Shown in pieces: positions 1-12,876 of a stretch of DNA of 64,000 nt (within the stretch, counting starts at the first letter, position 1; each line of letters starts with the position of its first letter). A program made the translations under genes and the position numbers. The notes below the pieces were generated by a model. The model did not search any database and was not told the DNA's origin. It saw only the letters and a program-made list of their open reading frames with translations. The stretch covers positions 1,674,001 to 1,738,000 of the forward strand of contig JAQOTA010000060.1 of NCBI GenBank assembly GCA_029532415.1, written 5' to 3'. Origin of the DNA: Marasmius tenuissimus (Eukaryota > Basidiomycota > Agaricomycetes > Agaricales > Marasmiaceae).

Positions 1-82
1 AGATCTGGAGTACAACCTGGATTTATTTCGCTTTAGCCTTCCTACGACATGGGCCTTCCCAGTATCGTCAAGAAAATTGCGT

Positions 83-2229
<2,147 letters not shown>

Positions 2230-2693
2230 CTTGATGGATTTCGAGGGTGTCCTGTCATCTCCTTGTGTTCAATTTGAGGTTTATATACGCGTTCCAAGAC
2301 CTCGAGACACATCCACGCAACTGTTCTCCTGAAAGTTTACGCTCTTTGGCATGTTATTTTGAAGACCTTGTGGATGTGCCGGTATTGCTGTGAAGAACTG
2401 GCGGATCAAAAAGGCAGCTTCTATGGACAATTTTCTCGATTTCTTGAGGTATAGTGACCAGTATAGAAGGGCCACAAGGACGAGACGATTGACGTCAAGA
2501 GAGCCGGGGGAATTACAGTGACATGTGCGGTACTCTGTTTACCCAGAGCACTTGGTTCAATCACCGTTGACTCAGCAGTTACTCATGTACAACAATTCTA
2601 TTGGACGAGGTGTGCTTATTCTGATACAGTACATATGGCAGCACTAAATTACATATCGTAAAAATGCAATGTCGGAAGGAGATCACGACAAAA
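2230..2693. other. Intergenic: glucoamylase promoter and TFIIIA 3' flank
   Basis: About 460 nt with no credible gene. The side next to the glucoamylase holds its TATA-like element. The rest would be upstream control sequence and the 3' flank of the TFIIIA gene. Confidence 0.6.
2281..2287 (-). promoter_or_regulatory. Probable TATA box of the glucoamylase gene
   Basis: On the minus strand the sequence reads TATATAA, about 52 nt upstream of the glucoamylase ATG. Position and match fit a core promoter TATA element for a highly expressed secreted enzyme. No mapped transcription start supports it. Confidence 0.45.
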
Positions 2694-4486
2694 TCATGAA
2701 GTTCGTCGAGCCCTTTTCGTCCGGACCACCCACTCTTCAACACTCGACTTGTTCGCGTCGATGCTGTGCTGTGCTCGCAAGTGTCGCCTCAGATCGTAAG
2801 CACGACTGAAAACATAACCACAGCTCGGGCCGTTGAGAGTGAGCGATGTTCCTTCCTCAGCCTGTGGTGAGCACGAAATCGCGTGCAAGTTGGGGAAGGG
2901 ACAGCTGAGTGCCTCAAAGCCGTGTAGTTTTTGCCTTGCCTGGACGGCATAGCTGGCGCCTGTGATAGCATCGATACTCATTTCCATTATCGGTTTGCTC
3001 TTCTTGGGAGGAGTTCCAAGGTCGCTGTCTTCGACATCTGGAGAGGAGTCTTCCGATGAATCGGACCCAGAATTGGAATCTGAAGCACCTGGCGAGGCAC
3101 CGGCAGGATGAAATTTCGCTAGATGGCGTTGCAGCAGATGCTTGTATCCAAAAGTGGCTTGACATTCGCCATGTGGACAGACGAAATCTCTTCGTTCAAG
3201 GTGCGTTACTTTGTGGTGTGTTACTAGGGCTTTGTTCTAAAAAAACGAAAGAGGTCATGTTCTGCCTTCTACCCCAGGAACGACCGATGAGCGGACGCAC
3301 CGATTTGAAGTCCTTTCCACACCCTTCCCACTCACATTTCCAATCGCGACCTATTTCCCCGCCCCTCCGTTGCTTGCGCGGCCGCGTGTCACCGTCTTCA
3401 GCGTCAGATGCATCCAGAGCTGCTTCAACATCGCGCTCCTCGTGCAGCTTTTGATGAGCCCTCAGGCCTTTTTGCGATGCGAATTTCCGCCCGTTACACT
3501 TTGGATGAGTGCACGCCGGAGGGTGTTCCGTGCGCATATGATGTTGCAGGGCCGTCCAGGTCGGGAAAAACACAGCTGGTTTCTCCAGGCATGATCCTTG
3601 AGCACATGTATATCGTTTCTCTGTGTACAGGTATCATAAATCGACGGCTAAATTTGCAAAGAGTATATTTTAGGGTCGTACCATTGTGAACTTTAGAATG
3701 GGTTCGTAGATGTTGATTCGTCGCAAAGGACTTAGTACATCCCTCATGAGGACACTGATAAGGCTTGGTACCAGGGGGTGCATGAACATTACATTTGTGT
3801 GTACGCAGTTGATGATGCTTTGAAAAGGCTTCATTACAACTGTCCTCGTCGCACTAAGAAGCAGATTAAGCCATCTATTACAAAAGAATGGAAACGACGC
3901 ACAACGAAAGGTTTCGCCCCATTATGCCAGTCCAGGTGAGCTCGTAAATGTTGTTGCGTCCAGAATCGTTTTGAGCAGTCAGGTTGGGCGCACGCAAACG
4001 GTTTTTGAGATTCGGGGAGATGTACTCGTGCATGGGCTTGAAGATGGGTTTCTCGAAGGTACGATTTGCCACACGTGGTGCACACAAAAGGTCTCTGCAA
4101 GGAAGATGGGATTACTGTCAGGTCCTATGTGGGATAGAATCGATACGCACAGATCCTGTATGAGAGCGTTCATGTTCCTCTAAGCGCGATGGTTTGGTAT
4201 ACGCCTTCGTACATCCTTCATATGTGCATGCATAACGCTTTCTAATATCCGAGGGTACAAGTTTTCCATTAAGAAGGACTGGTTTCGAGGCGTTGAGACC
4301 GACACGCTGTTTTTTTGAAGTAGATTGTTGTTCTAGCTCTGAGGGCTCGAATTCAGAATCGGTTGCCCCAGCAGGATCTGAGTCAGAGACAAGATGAAGA
4401 ACGTATTCCGAGCTTTTTGTTGCCTTCCTTTTTCCGAGTATCGTTGTTGTTGAAGAGGGTGCCGTGGGGGAGGTCGATGCCAGCAT
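2694..4486 (-). CDS. PZF1: Transcription factor IIIA-like C2H2 zinc-finger protein
   Basis: Predicted 5S rRNA gene transcription factor that also binds 5S RNA. A disordered N-terminus of about 85 residues (GKRKATKSSEYVL...) precedes a chain of C2H2 fingers: YACTYEGC...H..H, FVCTTCGKSY, FACAQPDCSKRFWTQQHL, a finger in CNEAFSKHHQLRTHKC, YQCPHEGCTKSFATNQHL, one in FPTWTALQHHMRTEH, CTHPKCNGRKFASQKGL, WKCEWEGCGKDFKS, FVCPHGECQATFGYKHLL, and a last one near CGYVFSRAYDLRRHLRAQH. The run of about nine fingers with acidic and basic spacers between the later ones is typical of fungal TFIIIA (yeast Pzf1, fission yeast Sfc2). Short introns separate finger groups. The ATG at 4484-4486 opens the first coding exon. 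Another multi-finger C2H2 protein is possible but less likely. Confidence 0.88.
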
Positions 4487-4816
4487 CGTGGTGGGGTATA
4501 AGTAAGAAAAATTTGGCGCTAAATATTTCCATCCACCGGCAGACGTTAATAGGCGCTCACAATTTCAAGCAGCTACATATTAATGCGTCGCAGTAAATAC
4601 ATCGATTACACCCTACAGGTATCATTTCTATCTCATGAGGTATATGGATCATTGTCCAGCCAGGGCCCGGAGGTCGTCTGCCCACGTTCATTCCCTCTAC
4701 AGGGAGTGCGTGACAGGATCGTGGCTCTTCCTTTGGTGTTCCTTTGGCTCGGGTGAGCCGTATCGTATACGAATAGACGTCCGGATGCGAGGCCACCATC
4801 TCCCAGATGTTGTGTG
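4487..4816. other. Intergenic between TFIIIA and the 734-aa protein gene
   Basis: About 330 nt between two tandem minus-strand genes. It would contain the TFIIIA promoter and the 3' end of the upstream gene. No further coding or structural feature was seen. Confidence 0.6.
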
Positions 4817-7021
4817 TCACATCACGCACCCACTATACAAGGTTCGCAAATCATCGGCAAATTTGCCAGAGTTCAGTGCCGTCCCCGCACTTCCCTCCAG
4901 CTGTAAGAACCCAGTACCTTCGTTCGGGTCGACTGTTGGTGCACCGTTATTCATCTGGACGTCTCCACTACTGCACGTGGGCTGCTGCTGGTCATCTATC
5001 AACGGCTTCACGCTTTCCCAAAACTGCGTAAAGTCCAAGTCCTCCAAATTCGTGGTCGTGGCCATGTCGCCCGGTAGATTCCAGTCATATTCCAGTGGGT
5101 CACTGGATGTATTGCCCAAATTGGTGAAAAGAGCAAAGAGGTTGGCATCAGACTCTGCAGCCGATGTCGCAGGCGGGAGCTCTGTTCCCTGTCCTTCAAA
5201 ATTATCCAGACCCGTATCCGGCGTATCCGAGTTCATAGGCGTTCGGTCGTCGCTCGGGCTCAGCATGTCTTCCACGTCGGATGAAACCACAGGTAACCGA
5301 GAGTCATTATCACTCTCTTCAATAGGTGTATCCACTGGTGGAAGCGCAAAATGGTCCTGAAGCATCGGGCTACTTGGTGGTGGGGATGAAGGCGGTAAAC
5401 CAGGCCAGAACTGCTTACGCGGGTAGGTATCCTCTCCGTCTCCTTCGTTATCCGAACTGACGTCGACATCGTCGTTGGCTGAAGACTCTGTCTCCGCATC
5501 ATTTGACACGACTGGGAGCGACGTAGAAGACGTTACAAGCTCGTCCAACGCACTACCGAGCTCCCGTGTGAGGGCGTCATCGTCCTCGGTGTCGTGGGGG
5601 TCTATAGCCGTATCTAATGGGCCTGGATCTGACCTTATCATCTTGCGAGCTCGATGAGAGGGGGAGTATAAAGGACTGTGAAATGCCTCTGCAAAAGAGC
5701 TGTGCTTAGGTGTTGGGGTGAACAGCCCGCCGCTTCGATTCAACGGGCTCTGGCTTGGAGATCTGGGCCTCTTTCGTGGGGGCGTCTTGGGGTAGAGGAA
5801 GGCCGAGGATGATGCTGCACACACAGGCAAGGCGAAGATAGGCTGTGACGAGAGTCCCGCGGCAGCAAATACAGGGAGCGGAGGCGGCGTACAGGGTCTC
5901 TCGTCAGTTGTAGATTCTGTGTCAGGTATGCTCGTCGTTTTCGTGGTGGTAGGCAAAGACGTAGTGCTCCGGCTTTTCATGCTGGGCCACTGTGCTCGCC
6001 TCGTTTTCCTTGCTTCTACCTGACGCTTCTGGTCTTCCTCCTGGGTTCGCTGAAACTCTTCTGAAAACTTGGGTTGAGTAGCAGTAGTAGTGCGTGCCCA
6101 TTCGGGAACAACATAAGGTTTCTGCTTCTGCTTGCTTTTGTTCCCACGGATTGGAGAGGATGCAGGAATCCTGACAGCCTTGGGCGTGAGCGGAGAGTCG
6201 GGTATCACGATCGGAGTACCTCGAGAGCTGCCAGTCCCCCCGTAATTATACCCCCCATTGAGGGGTCTGGGAGGAGAAGACCACGGTACTGTCGAACCGC
6301 TGCCAGAAAACGAACTATAGATTGTATCTTTCGCCCTTTCCTTGCCTTTCCGTGAGCCACCAGAGCGATTTTCGCTGCTGCTGCTCACCGCCCGATGTTT
6401 TTCCTTCACCAGCGGTAGCGTGTTTGACCTTCCACCCAGTCCAAGGCCTTGATTGGGATGATCTGAAGCATCGGGTGTCGGCGCGAGTTGGGGAGACGGT
6501 GCCGCAGATTCGGGGGACTTGGTTGCTTCGAGTGAGCGAGCGCGTTTGCGGAAGGCATCAGGGTTCACGTTCTCCTTGTCAAGTGGAACTACGTCGTCGT
6601 CTTCGTCAGGAGGTTTCGCGGGCGGGGCTGTATTCAATACTTGTGCCAAGAGGCCTTTCAGGGCTTCCTGGAACTGCGTGTTGCCCTCTAGATTCGTGGT
6701 AGCACTTGCATCGTCTATCAGACCGAGTACCGCAAGAAGGGTGGCAGTATCGGGGACCGTAGATGAGGAAGACGGCTGTGTAAATGGTTCAGGGGTAGGC
6801 TGGGACGAAGAGGACGCTTGGGGTTGGCTGGCTGGAGGAGAGGGATAGACTGCTGTTTCTGGAGGTGTGCTAGAGTATGCGGGCGGTTCTTCTGAGCTGG
6901 ACTTCTTTCCCGCAGTGTGATAGTTGCCAGCCCCGGCTAACAGACTCTCAGCCACACCGCACCGGGCGGCAGCGGAACCCAGTTGCCTGTTTAGATGACG
7001 TTTATCGTTGGACCCTCTCAT
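4817..7021 (-). CDS. Uncharacterised 734-aa Ser/Pro-rich, mostly disordered protein with acidic C-terminal half
   Basis: One uninterrupted frame of 734 codons, unusual here for lacking introns. I do not recognise the family. The N-terminus (MRGSNDKRHLNRQLGSAAAR) is basic and compact. Long Ser/Pro/Thr-rich stretches follow, then a basic segment near residues 270-340 (KQKQKPYVVPEWARTTTATQ, and a Lys/Arg/Gln/Glu helix at EEFQRTQEEDQKRQVEARK). The second half is acidic, with clusters of Asp/Glu/Ser. Near the C-terminus an isolated hydrophobic-acidic patch, EDLDFTQFWESVKPLID, looks like an acidic transactivation motif. A nuclear regulatory role is plausible but is inference. An additional 5' exon cannot be excluded. 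Confidence 0.72.
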   Translation of the reverse strand: MRGSNDKRHLNRQLGSAAARCGVAESLLAGAGNYHTAGKKSSSEEPPAYSSTPPETAVYPSPPASQPQASSSSQPTPEPFTQPSSSSTVPDTATLLAVLGLIDDASATTNLEGNTQFQEALKGLLAQVLNTAPPAKPPDEDDDVVPLDKENVNPDAFRKRARSLEATKSPESAAPSPQLAPTPDASDHPNQGLGLGGRSNTLPLVKEKHRAVSSSSENRSGGSRKGKERAKDTIYSSFSGSGSTVPWSSPPRPLNGGYNYGGTGSSRGTPIVIPDSPLTPKAVRIPASSPIRGNKSKQKQKPYVVPEWARTTTATQPKFSEEFQRTQEEDQKRQVEARKTRRAQWPSMKSRSTTSLPTTTKTTSIPDTESTTDERPCTPPPLPVFAAAGLSSQPIFALPVCAASSSAFLYPKTPPRKRPRSPSQSPLNRSGGLFTPTPKHSSFAEAFHSPLYSPSHRARKMIRSDPGPLDTAIDPHDTEDDDALTRELGSALDELVTSSTSLPVVSNDAETESSANDDVDVSSDNEGDGEDTYPRKQFWPGLPPSSPPPSSPMLQDHFALPPVDTPIEESDNDSRLPVVSSDVEDMLSPSDDRTPMNSDTPDTGLDNFEGQGTELPPATSAAESDANLFALFTNLGNTSSDPLEYDWNLPGDMATTTNLEDLDFTQFWESVKPLIDDQQQPTCSSGDVQMNNGAPTVDPNEGTGFLQLEGSAGTALNSGKFADDLRTLYSGCVM

Positions 7022-7235
7022 CGTTCTCCTGCCTTTCGCCTCTTGCTCGTTTTTCCGCCTGGTTAGTGCAGCCGCAATGTTGGGATTGTCGTGATGGGTT
7101 GAGGGCCCTGTGCGAGATCAGGCAAAAATGAAATGGGTATGGAGCGTTCAACATACCAGGTTGAGATGAAGAAGAACATGGACGGGATTTCAGGTTAACA
7201 CTATTGGGACGACGAATCTGTGGGTGTGATTTTTC

Positions 7236-7709
7236 TTAGCACTTGAGGTCAAACATGACCACGCGGACACGCACCTCTCGAATAGTGAACACGACTTCCA
7301 ACGCTTCCAACCCCGTCCTGAGCTTCGTGAGCGTTCCAGTCAGAAGCAAATTCCTATCAGCCAGTTTCAAGTCTGACATCAAGCCCAACCCAACGGGAAC
7401 TCCGGCTAGCGTATGAGAGGAAGTCGAACCACCTGCTGAGCCCACGGATTCCAGAGGATCTAGATGGTAGACAGAGAAGTCGCGTATTTGATCTTTGAAA
7501 AGATCAGGACTCGCTTCACAAAGTGATTCGATACAGTCCTTAACCGAAACAGAGGCGTATTCTGTCGGTTGGCCGTTAGAGGCGCTCTCGGTATCGTCCG
7601 AGATGGTGGTGAGTCGGTAAATAGGAACGAGAGACCGTGAACGTGCGAGGAATAGCTGCTCGGTGTCGTCTGTTCGATAGAGGGTGCGCAGGATCCTTTG
7701 CTCCATCAT
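7236..7709 (-). CDS. Hypothetical 157-aa protein
   Basis: Intronless frame of 157 codons starting with two Met (MMEQRILRTLYRTDDTEQLF). It has mixed, globular-looking composition: alternating hydrophobic strands at the start (SLVPIYRLTTI) and end (LEVVFTIREVRVRVVMFDL), with an amphipathic helix between (SVKDCIESLCEAS). No signal peptide or membrane segment is visible. I do not recognise a family. It lies 214 nt downstream of the ATG of the 734-aa gene, on the same strand. Support is the complete frame in a gap between genes with no better candidate. Confidence 0.62.
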   Translation of the reverse strand: MMEQRILRTLYRTDDTEQLFLARSRSLVPIYRLTTISDDTESASNGQPTEYASVSVKDCIESLCEASPDLFKDQIRDFSVYHLDPLESVGSAGGSTSSHTLAGVPVGLGLMSDLKLADRNLLLTGTLTKLRTGLEALEVVFTIREVRVRVVMFDLKC

Positions 7710-7948
7710 CGGCTGCCACTGTGTGGCCGAGGCTGCACCGCTCGTTGGTCGTTCGCAAGAAAGTCGAGGTCAACCTGAGGTTGTCACACTTCTTCCATTG
7801 TGACAAACAATGTCATGTGATCGTATGCACGACACGCGTCATGACGCGACGCGTTATCACGGGGTACACGCCGGTACATACTAACAGTGTTACCAACAGC
7901 GAACTCGTTCAGAACGTAATAAAATGGTACTAAAGTCTTGTATCTTTC

Positions 7949-9255
7949 TCAGTTTTCAATTCCCACCACAGCATCTTCTTGCCAGCGGGTCAACACAACT
8001 GGATAAGACATCCTCCTCTGCGCGGCGTCTGGGATTTCCACAAGGGACTTGGACAAAGACATACAACTCTTCTTCAAATGTGGGTTGAGGAACATTTGAC
8101 TTCTTCTTGTTCTAGGTAAGGTCGACTCGATTTGAGGCGCAGCGACAGGTTGAGTTCCTGTGTCGTTAATGTCAGTGGGGACCGAAGCACGTGTCGAGTC
8201 GTCAACCAGCGGTGCATGCTTTAGTGGCGGGCAGCTGCACGAGTTGGGATCGACGCAATGAGACCTGGGGGTAGAAGTGCAGTCCTCTTGAGGGGTTAAC
8301 GCAGCCCTGTAAGTAGTATTGAATGGTTTGAAGACCGAAGGGAGTATGAAAGAGAGAAGTATGGTCATTGAGAAGGGCGAGGGCGAGCCATCCGTATTTC
8401 TTATCCAGATTGAGCGATCGTAGGTGACAGAGACCACACCAGAGAGGACAAAGAACAAGAAAGCATAGGCGACTTCTGTGGAAAAGTCTTGTCAACCCTG
8501 CAAAAGAAAATATAAAGACACACTGACGAGCAAAGGAAGTAAACACCAAGATCCGCAACCAAACACCCACGACTACCGCAACATGGGGTTTGGAGAGTTC
8601 TTCCGATTTCGTGGGAGCCGTGAGGGCAATCAGAGCCAAAACTGAAGGTGTGGCATGAGCAAATATTTCGGAGTAGAAAAGGCTGCTCCGAACCGATGCT
8701 CAATGTAAACATGATAAACGAAGAGACAATCTCAGAGATTACAGTGTGAGATAGCTTCAGAATAGGTTGTATGAATGCACTACAAACACGTTGATCAGGC
8801 ATTTTTGAAGAGAGTAGAACTGGAACGTACGCCGTGATGAACCACGCAATGATCACCGTTTCAAGCCCGCAAAGTATCCAACTAATGGCCGGCTGAGTGA
8901 AGGCAGCATGGAGAACAAGTTGAAGGGTGCACGAAGCGAGATGGGCGAGCGCGAAGAATGCTACGAAAGAAGCTCAGCATGAGACCGATTCGTCCAGATC
9001 ACCGTCCTACCCGCGATGAGCCTTCGACAGGTTCTGAAGGAAAGAATAGACATGGGCCGAAAAAAATCGACGAGTGTGACAAAAGCTAGAATACGGATGG
9101 CCAGGTTGAGGTAGGGATAGGAATGTGTCAACGAGAAGATGGAGGTGAGTGTACAAGTAAAGACTAAGCGCTTAGAAAAGCTTATAAGTCAACAAGCTTG
9201 CACGCTCCTGCTCACGCTCTGAGGCTATCACTGACCATGAAGAGTTCGACAACAT
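7949..9255 (-). CDS. Unknown polytopic membrane protein
   Basis: Spliced gene encoding about six or seven hydrophobic segments, among them SYPYLNLAIRILAFVTLVDF, FFALAHLASCTLQLVLHAAF, ISWILCGLETVIIAWFITAY, IVSSFIMFTLSIG, HVAVVVGVWLRILVFTSFA and EVAYAFLFFVLSGVVSVTY. A soluble tail of roughly 120 residues rich in Pro, Thr and Ser follows (ending VVGIEN). I chose the ATG at 9253-9255: a 55-nt intron beginning GTCAGT and ending TATAAG then puts the first membrane segment in frame. The start lies only 57 nt beyond the IES6 stop, so the pair is very tightly spaced. No signature assigns a family; 7-TM receptor and transporter families were considered without a match. Intron joins in the middle are tentative. 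Confidence 0.6.
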
Positions 9256-9311
9256 TTTTATATACAGACCAAGATCCACTACAGGAAACAATCCAAGAAC
9301 CATAAGCTGCG

Positions 9312-10061
9312 TTACTTCACAATCGACTGCACACCACGCGCTAACGAACACAGAAGTGAGAACTTGGAGAGTTGGATGCATTAAAAGGGTCGCCTTACCG
9401 GATAAGTAGTCTTTCGCGATACTTGCACTCTGGAACTGAAGGTGAGGGACGATAGAAGCGGACATATGCAAGCATTATCATACTGACCATTCCCTTGATC
9501 AGGGTAAATACATCTTTGTCGTGGTATCGTAGCCCGGTCGTTGGATCCGTATACGGTGCCTTAAGAAGAATCAAGCACACAAACCAATCCCCAGAACGTA
9601 TAGACACACCTCTAACCCCGTTATATCGCACCAATGCTTCTGCGGCAGAAATGACGGTGGTGCTTCGATGGATGTGTCTTTGAAATGTAACAGTTAGTTC
9701 ATGACAATCATGTAGAGACGAGCAGATGATACATGTCGGAATCTCCGTATCTTCCCCGTCGACTTCCATCCCACCATTTTCAGCTTTCTCTTGGAGACGG
9801 CGCTCTCGTTCAGCACGTTCGCGTTCGCGCTCTTGTGTGAGGACATTCTTGAGATTCTTGGCCCGTCGGTTCACATTTTTGGTGTAATTTGGATTCTTGA
9901 ATGGTCGAGGTTCATGGAGATACGACAACTGTTCAGCTAGACTCTTCTGAGGTCAGCTTTGGGTAGCATTGACGAGTGTGATCCCCTACAGGTATTTGAG
10001 GCGTGGAGGCACCATCTGTGGCTGCCACCTTCTTCTTTCCACCCTTAGGAGGCCTGTACAT
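9312..10061 (-). CDS. IES6: INO80 chromatin-remodelling complex subunit Ies6 (YL1_C domain)
   Basis: Small nuclear subunit that pairs with Arp5 in INO80 and helps couple ATP hydrolysis to nucleosome sliding. After splicing the protein starts MYRPPKGGKKK and joins to SLAEQLSYLHEPRPFKNPNY, then the basic helix NRRAKNLKNVLTQERERER. The YL1_C domain is complete across three exons: SIEAPPSFLPQKHWCDITG, LEAPYTDPTTGLRYHDKDVF, then SASIAKDYLSARGVQSIVK followed by TAA at 9312-9314. The last join uses a GTAAGG donor and TTCGTTAG acceptor and recovers the usual family C-terminus, which fixes the stop. The start at 10059-10061 is the first ATG in frame; a spliced 5' leader is possible. It faces PUF6 across 185 nt. 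Confidence 0.9.
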
Positions 10062-10246
10062 ATTACCAATGTATTAATTTGCGGAAACAATGAAGACGAT
10101 GGTTCTTTGCTACTCACATTACTGAAGGCTTCGGTCAAGTTGATGGTCGTGATTCGAGAGGGTGAAAATGCCGGGCCCGGCAAAATTACTTTGGTCACAC
10201 AATTTTTTTGCCAGTCACATCCTCTCGAGTCCTTCCTCGAACCGCG
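10062..10246. promoter_or_regulatory. Bidirectional promoter region, IES6 / PUF6
   Basis: Only 185 nt separate the two divergent start codons, so the genes must share or overlap their promoter. On the IES6 side, a GTGAGT near 10117 and a TGTACAG near 10055 suggest a spliced leader. No distinct TATA box was seen. Confidence 0.55.
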
Positions 10247-12632
10247 ATGGCGCCTGTCTCCCAAAAATCAAGTAGGAAACGTTCCGCGAAACCTGAGGCG
10301 GGACCTTCAACCAAGAAAATTCACCTTGAAAAGGCCGATAAACCTGTCAAAAAGCGAAGCCAACCCATCACGCAGATATCGACTCAAGAAGATGATAGTG
10401 AATGGGAGTCTGTAGACGAAAACGATGAACTGGAGGTCATCGAGGAGGAGGGAGTAGACGAGGGCGGGGATATGGACACATCTCCTGATGGAGCTCGGGC
10501 CGCGCCGTCGAAAGACCCCAATGGTATGCTTCGTTTCTCTAAACATAAGGAAATATTCACCGATTGCTTGTCTCCAGCTGCCCGGGAATCGCATAAAGCC
10601 CAGAAAGTACTTCAAGAACAGAGAAAGGCTGCGAAACCTCACTCCAAGCTTCTCGCTGAAGCTAAGCGGATATGGGCCCTCGCTCGACAAAAGAACATCC
10701 CCGCTACAGAACGACAAAAACACGTCCATGACTTGATGGACGTTATGCGGGGAAAGGTCAAAGATATCGTCTTTAAGCACGATGCTAGTCGGATCGTTCA
10801 GACTGCTGTCAAATACGGCTCGCCAGCAGAGAGGAATGCTATTGCCGAGGAGTTGGGAGGGAAATACAAAGAATTGGCGCAGAATAAGTATTCAAAAGTA
10901 CGAACCGCTTTCTTCCACTACGCTGTCAATCTGAGTAATCCAAGTTTTTAGTCACAAAACTCATTCGCTTCTGCCCTGCGCATCGGGCTTCGATGTTACT
11001 GGAGTTCCAAGGACATGTCATCAAGCTTTTGTTGCACCGGGAAGCATCGTCAGTTTTAGCGGACGCGTTTGAGCTTTATGCCAACGCGTATGAGCGCTCA
11101 ATTCTGCTTCGGGAGTTCTATGGAAAGGAGACAGCCCTATTCACTTCTACCAATATGACCGACGCAGAGAAGGAGAAGGCAAAGAGGGGACTGCCGGGGG
11201 TCCTGGAAGGTGCTGATGCGGGACGGAGAAAGAGGACGTTGGCTGCACTCAAAGAGGCACTGGATTCGATGTGAGCGACTCAGCTTCGAATTGCCTCATT
11301 TCTCACCTACCGCAACAGATTCAACAATCCCGATAAAGGCGCAGTAACGCATGCTATTGTCCATCGTGCTCTCTGGGAATACCTTGCCTCCGTCAATGAC
11401 TCGCCGGACGAAAATGAGCGGGAAAAGCTCAGAAAGGAAATCTTTGAAAGGTGCGACTACTTCTCATATCACAAATGTATCGTGCTCAGGTTGAGAATTT
11501 AGCTGTCAAGACATTCTTCCGGAGATGGTGCACACTAAGGATGGCAGTCGTGCAGTGCGCGAATTCCTCGCACGAGGAAGCGCCAAGGTAGAACGTCTAA
11601 TACTCTTCTTCCTATCCACAGCTCATTGATGATTCTTCTCAGGACCGTAAGCAAATTCTTAAAGCCCTCAAACCCCATATCGAACGAATGTGCTTGGACG
11701 ATGAAGCTCAGTTGGTGCTGTTCACAGCGATAGATGTCATTGAGTGCGTAAAGATATCATAGCTCTGTCATTGGTATATCTCCTCTGACCTTCCTTACAG
11801 CGACACTAAACTCATTCACAAGAGCATTGTGGCTCAAATGACTGAATCAGCCCCCGCCCTCGTATCGACACCACAAGGTCGCCGCGCTTTGTTTTACCTT
11901 CTCGTACCACGTACCCGACGTCATTTCACACCAGCTCAGATAGTTAATTTGGCGGAGACGGATGAGGCGCGTACCGCGACGAGTAAAAAGGACCCCGAGG
12001 TCAGGATATCGGAAATCCGACAATCGGCAAGTGAAGCCCTTCTAGCATGGGTAGCTAAAAAGGGAGAAACGCTATCAAGAGATCCCGGTGGAAGCTTGGT
12101 GGTCGCTGAAATAATGCTTTATGCTGAAGGTGGTAGGTGTCGTCTTGGCTCCTCCCGCAGAACTTGGCATACTAAACCATCTTCTTACCCTCACGCAGAC
12201 AAATCCGCCGCGATACAAACACTCCTCGCTGCCATCGCGATGCCTTACCCGTCAACAGACCCTGCAAATCCCCATCCAATGGACTTGCCCCATACATCCC
12301 GGTTATACAAAATGTTCCTTCAGGGCGGTCATTTCAATCACAGCACAAAATCTGTTGAAAAGGTTTCCTCATGGGATTCTCTCAACTTCGCGACACAGTT
12401 TGTTGATAGCATCGAGAAGGAAGTCGTGCTGGGAATGTGTTTGAAGGGAGAGAAGAACGGGACCTTTGTCATCGCAGAGTTATGCGCATCGTTGGCTGGT
12501 GCGAATACCTCAGAGAGTAAAGACTCAAGGAAGAGACTGAAGGAGTGGTTCGGTGCGAATGCGAAGGAGCAGATATCATCTGATGGTGGGAAGGGGAAGA
12601 AAGTTTTGTTGGATAACATAGACAAGCTATAG
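10247..12632 (+). CDS. PUF6: Pumilio-family RNA-binding protein PUF6 (CPL domain)
   Basis: Nucleolar Puf protein needed for 60S ribosome biogenesis and, in yeast, ASH1 mRNA repression. The N-terminus is basic then acidic (DDSEWESVDENDELEVIEEE), followed by SKLLAEAKRIWALARQKNIP. Puf-type helical repeats follow, such as GKVKDIVFKHDASRIVQTAVKYG and YSKFLVTKLIRFCPA, then LEFQGHVIKLLLHREASSVL, HTKDGSRAVREFLARG and LVLFTAIDVIDDTKL. The C-terminal CPL region includes TPQGRRALFYLLVPR and WDSLNFATQFVDSIEKEV. About six introns of 50-60 nt interrupt it; the first joins KYSK to FLVTKL. The ATG at 10247 (MAPVSQKSSRK) is the first in frame; an upstream in-frame TTG is not a likely start. Confidence 0.94.
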
Positions 12633-12876
12633 CGACTGCTACTGTAGCGCCTACCCTTTGGTTTTGTCTTGTATGTCATTTTCTGTCTTCCAGGCTTACG
12701 TAGACCCAATAAGTAGGAAGCCAATCGAAATGGTTGCGAAATGATCAAGTTGAGGCGTGCAGGGTCGTGGTGTCCTGCGTTGGCCCCAAGACGGAGGCGG
12801 CAGGCATTTCACCCTCATTTCCTCCACCACAACGGCTTCGCGACATCCCCCACATTTACCAGGCCGTCGGCTTTAC

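Noticed and set aside
4635..5360. 241-codon plus-strand frame
   Set aside because: Antisense shadow of the 734-aa gene; Ser/Val/Cys-rich with no domain. The minus-strand frame is far longer.
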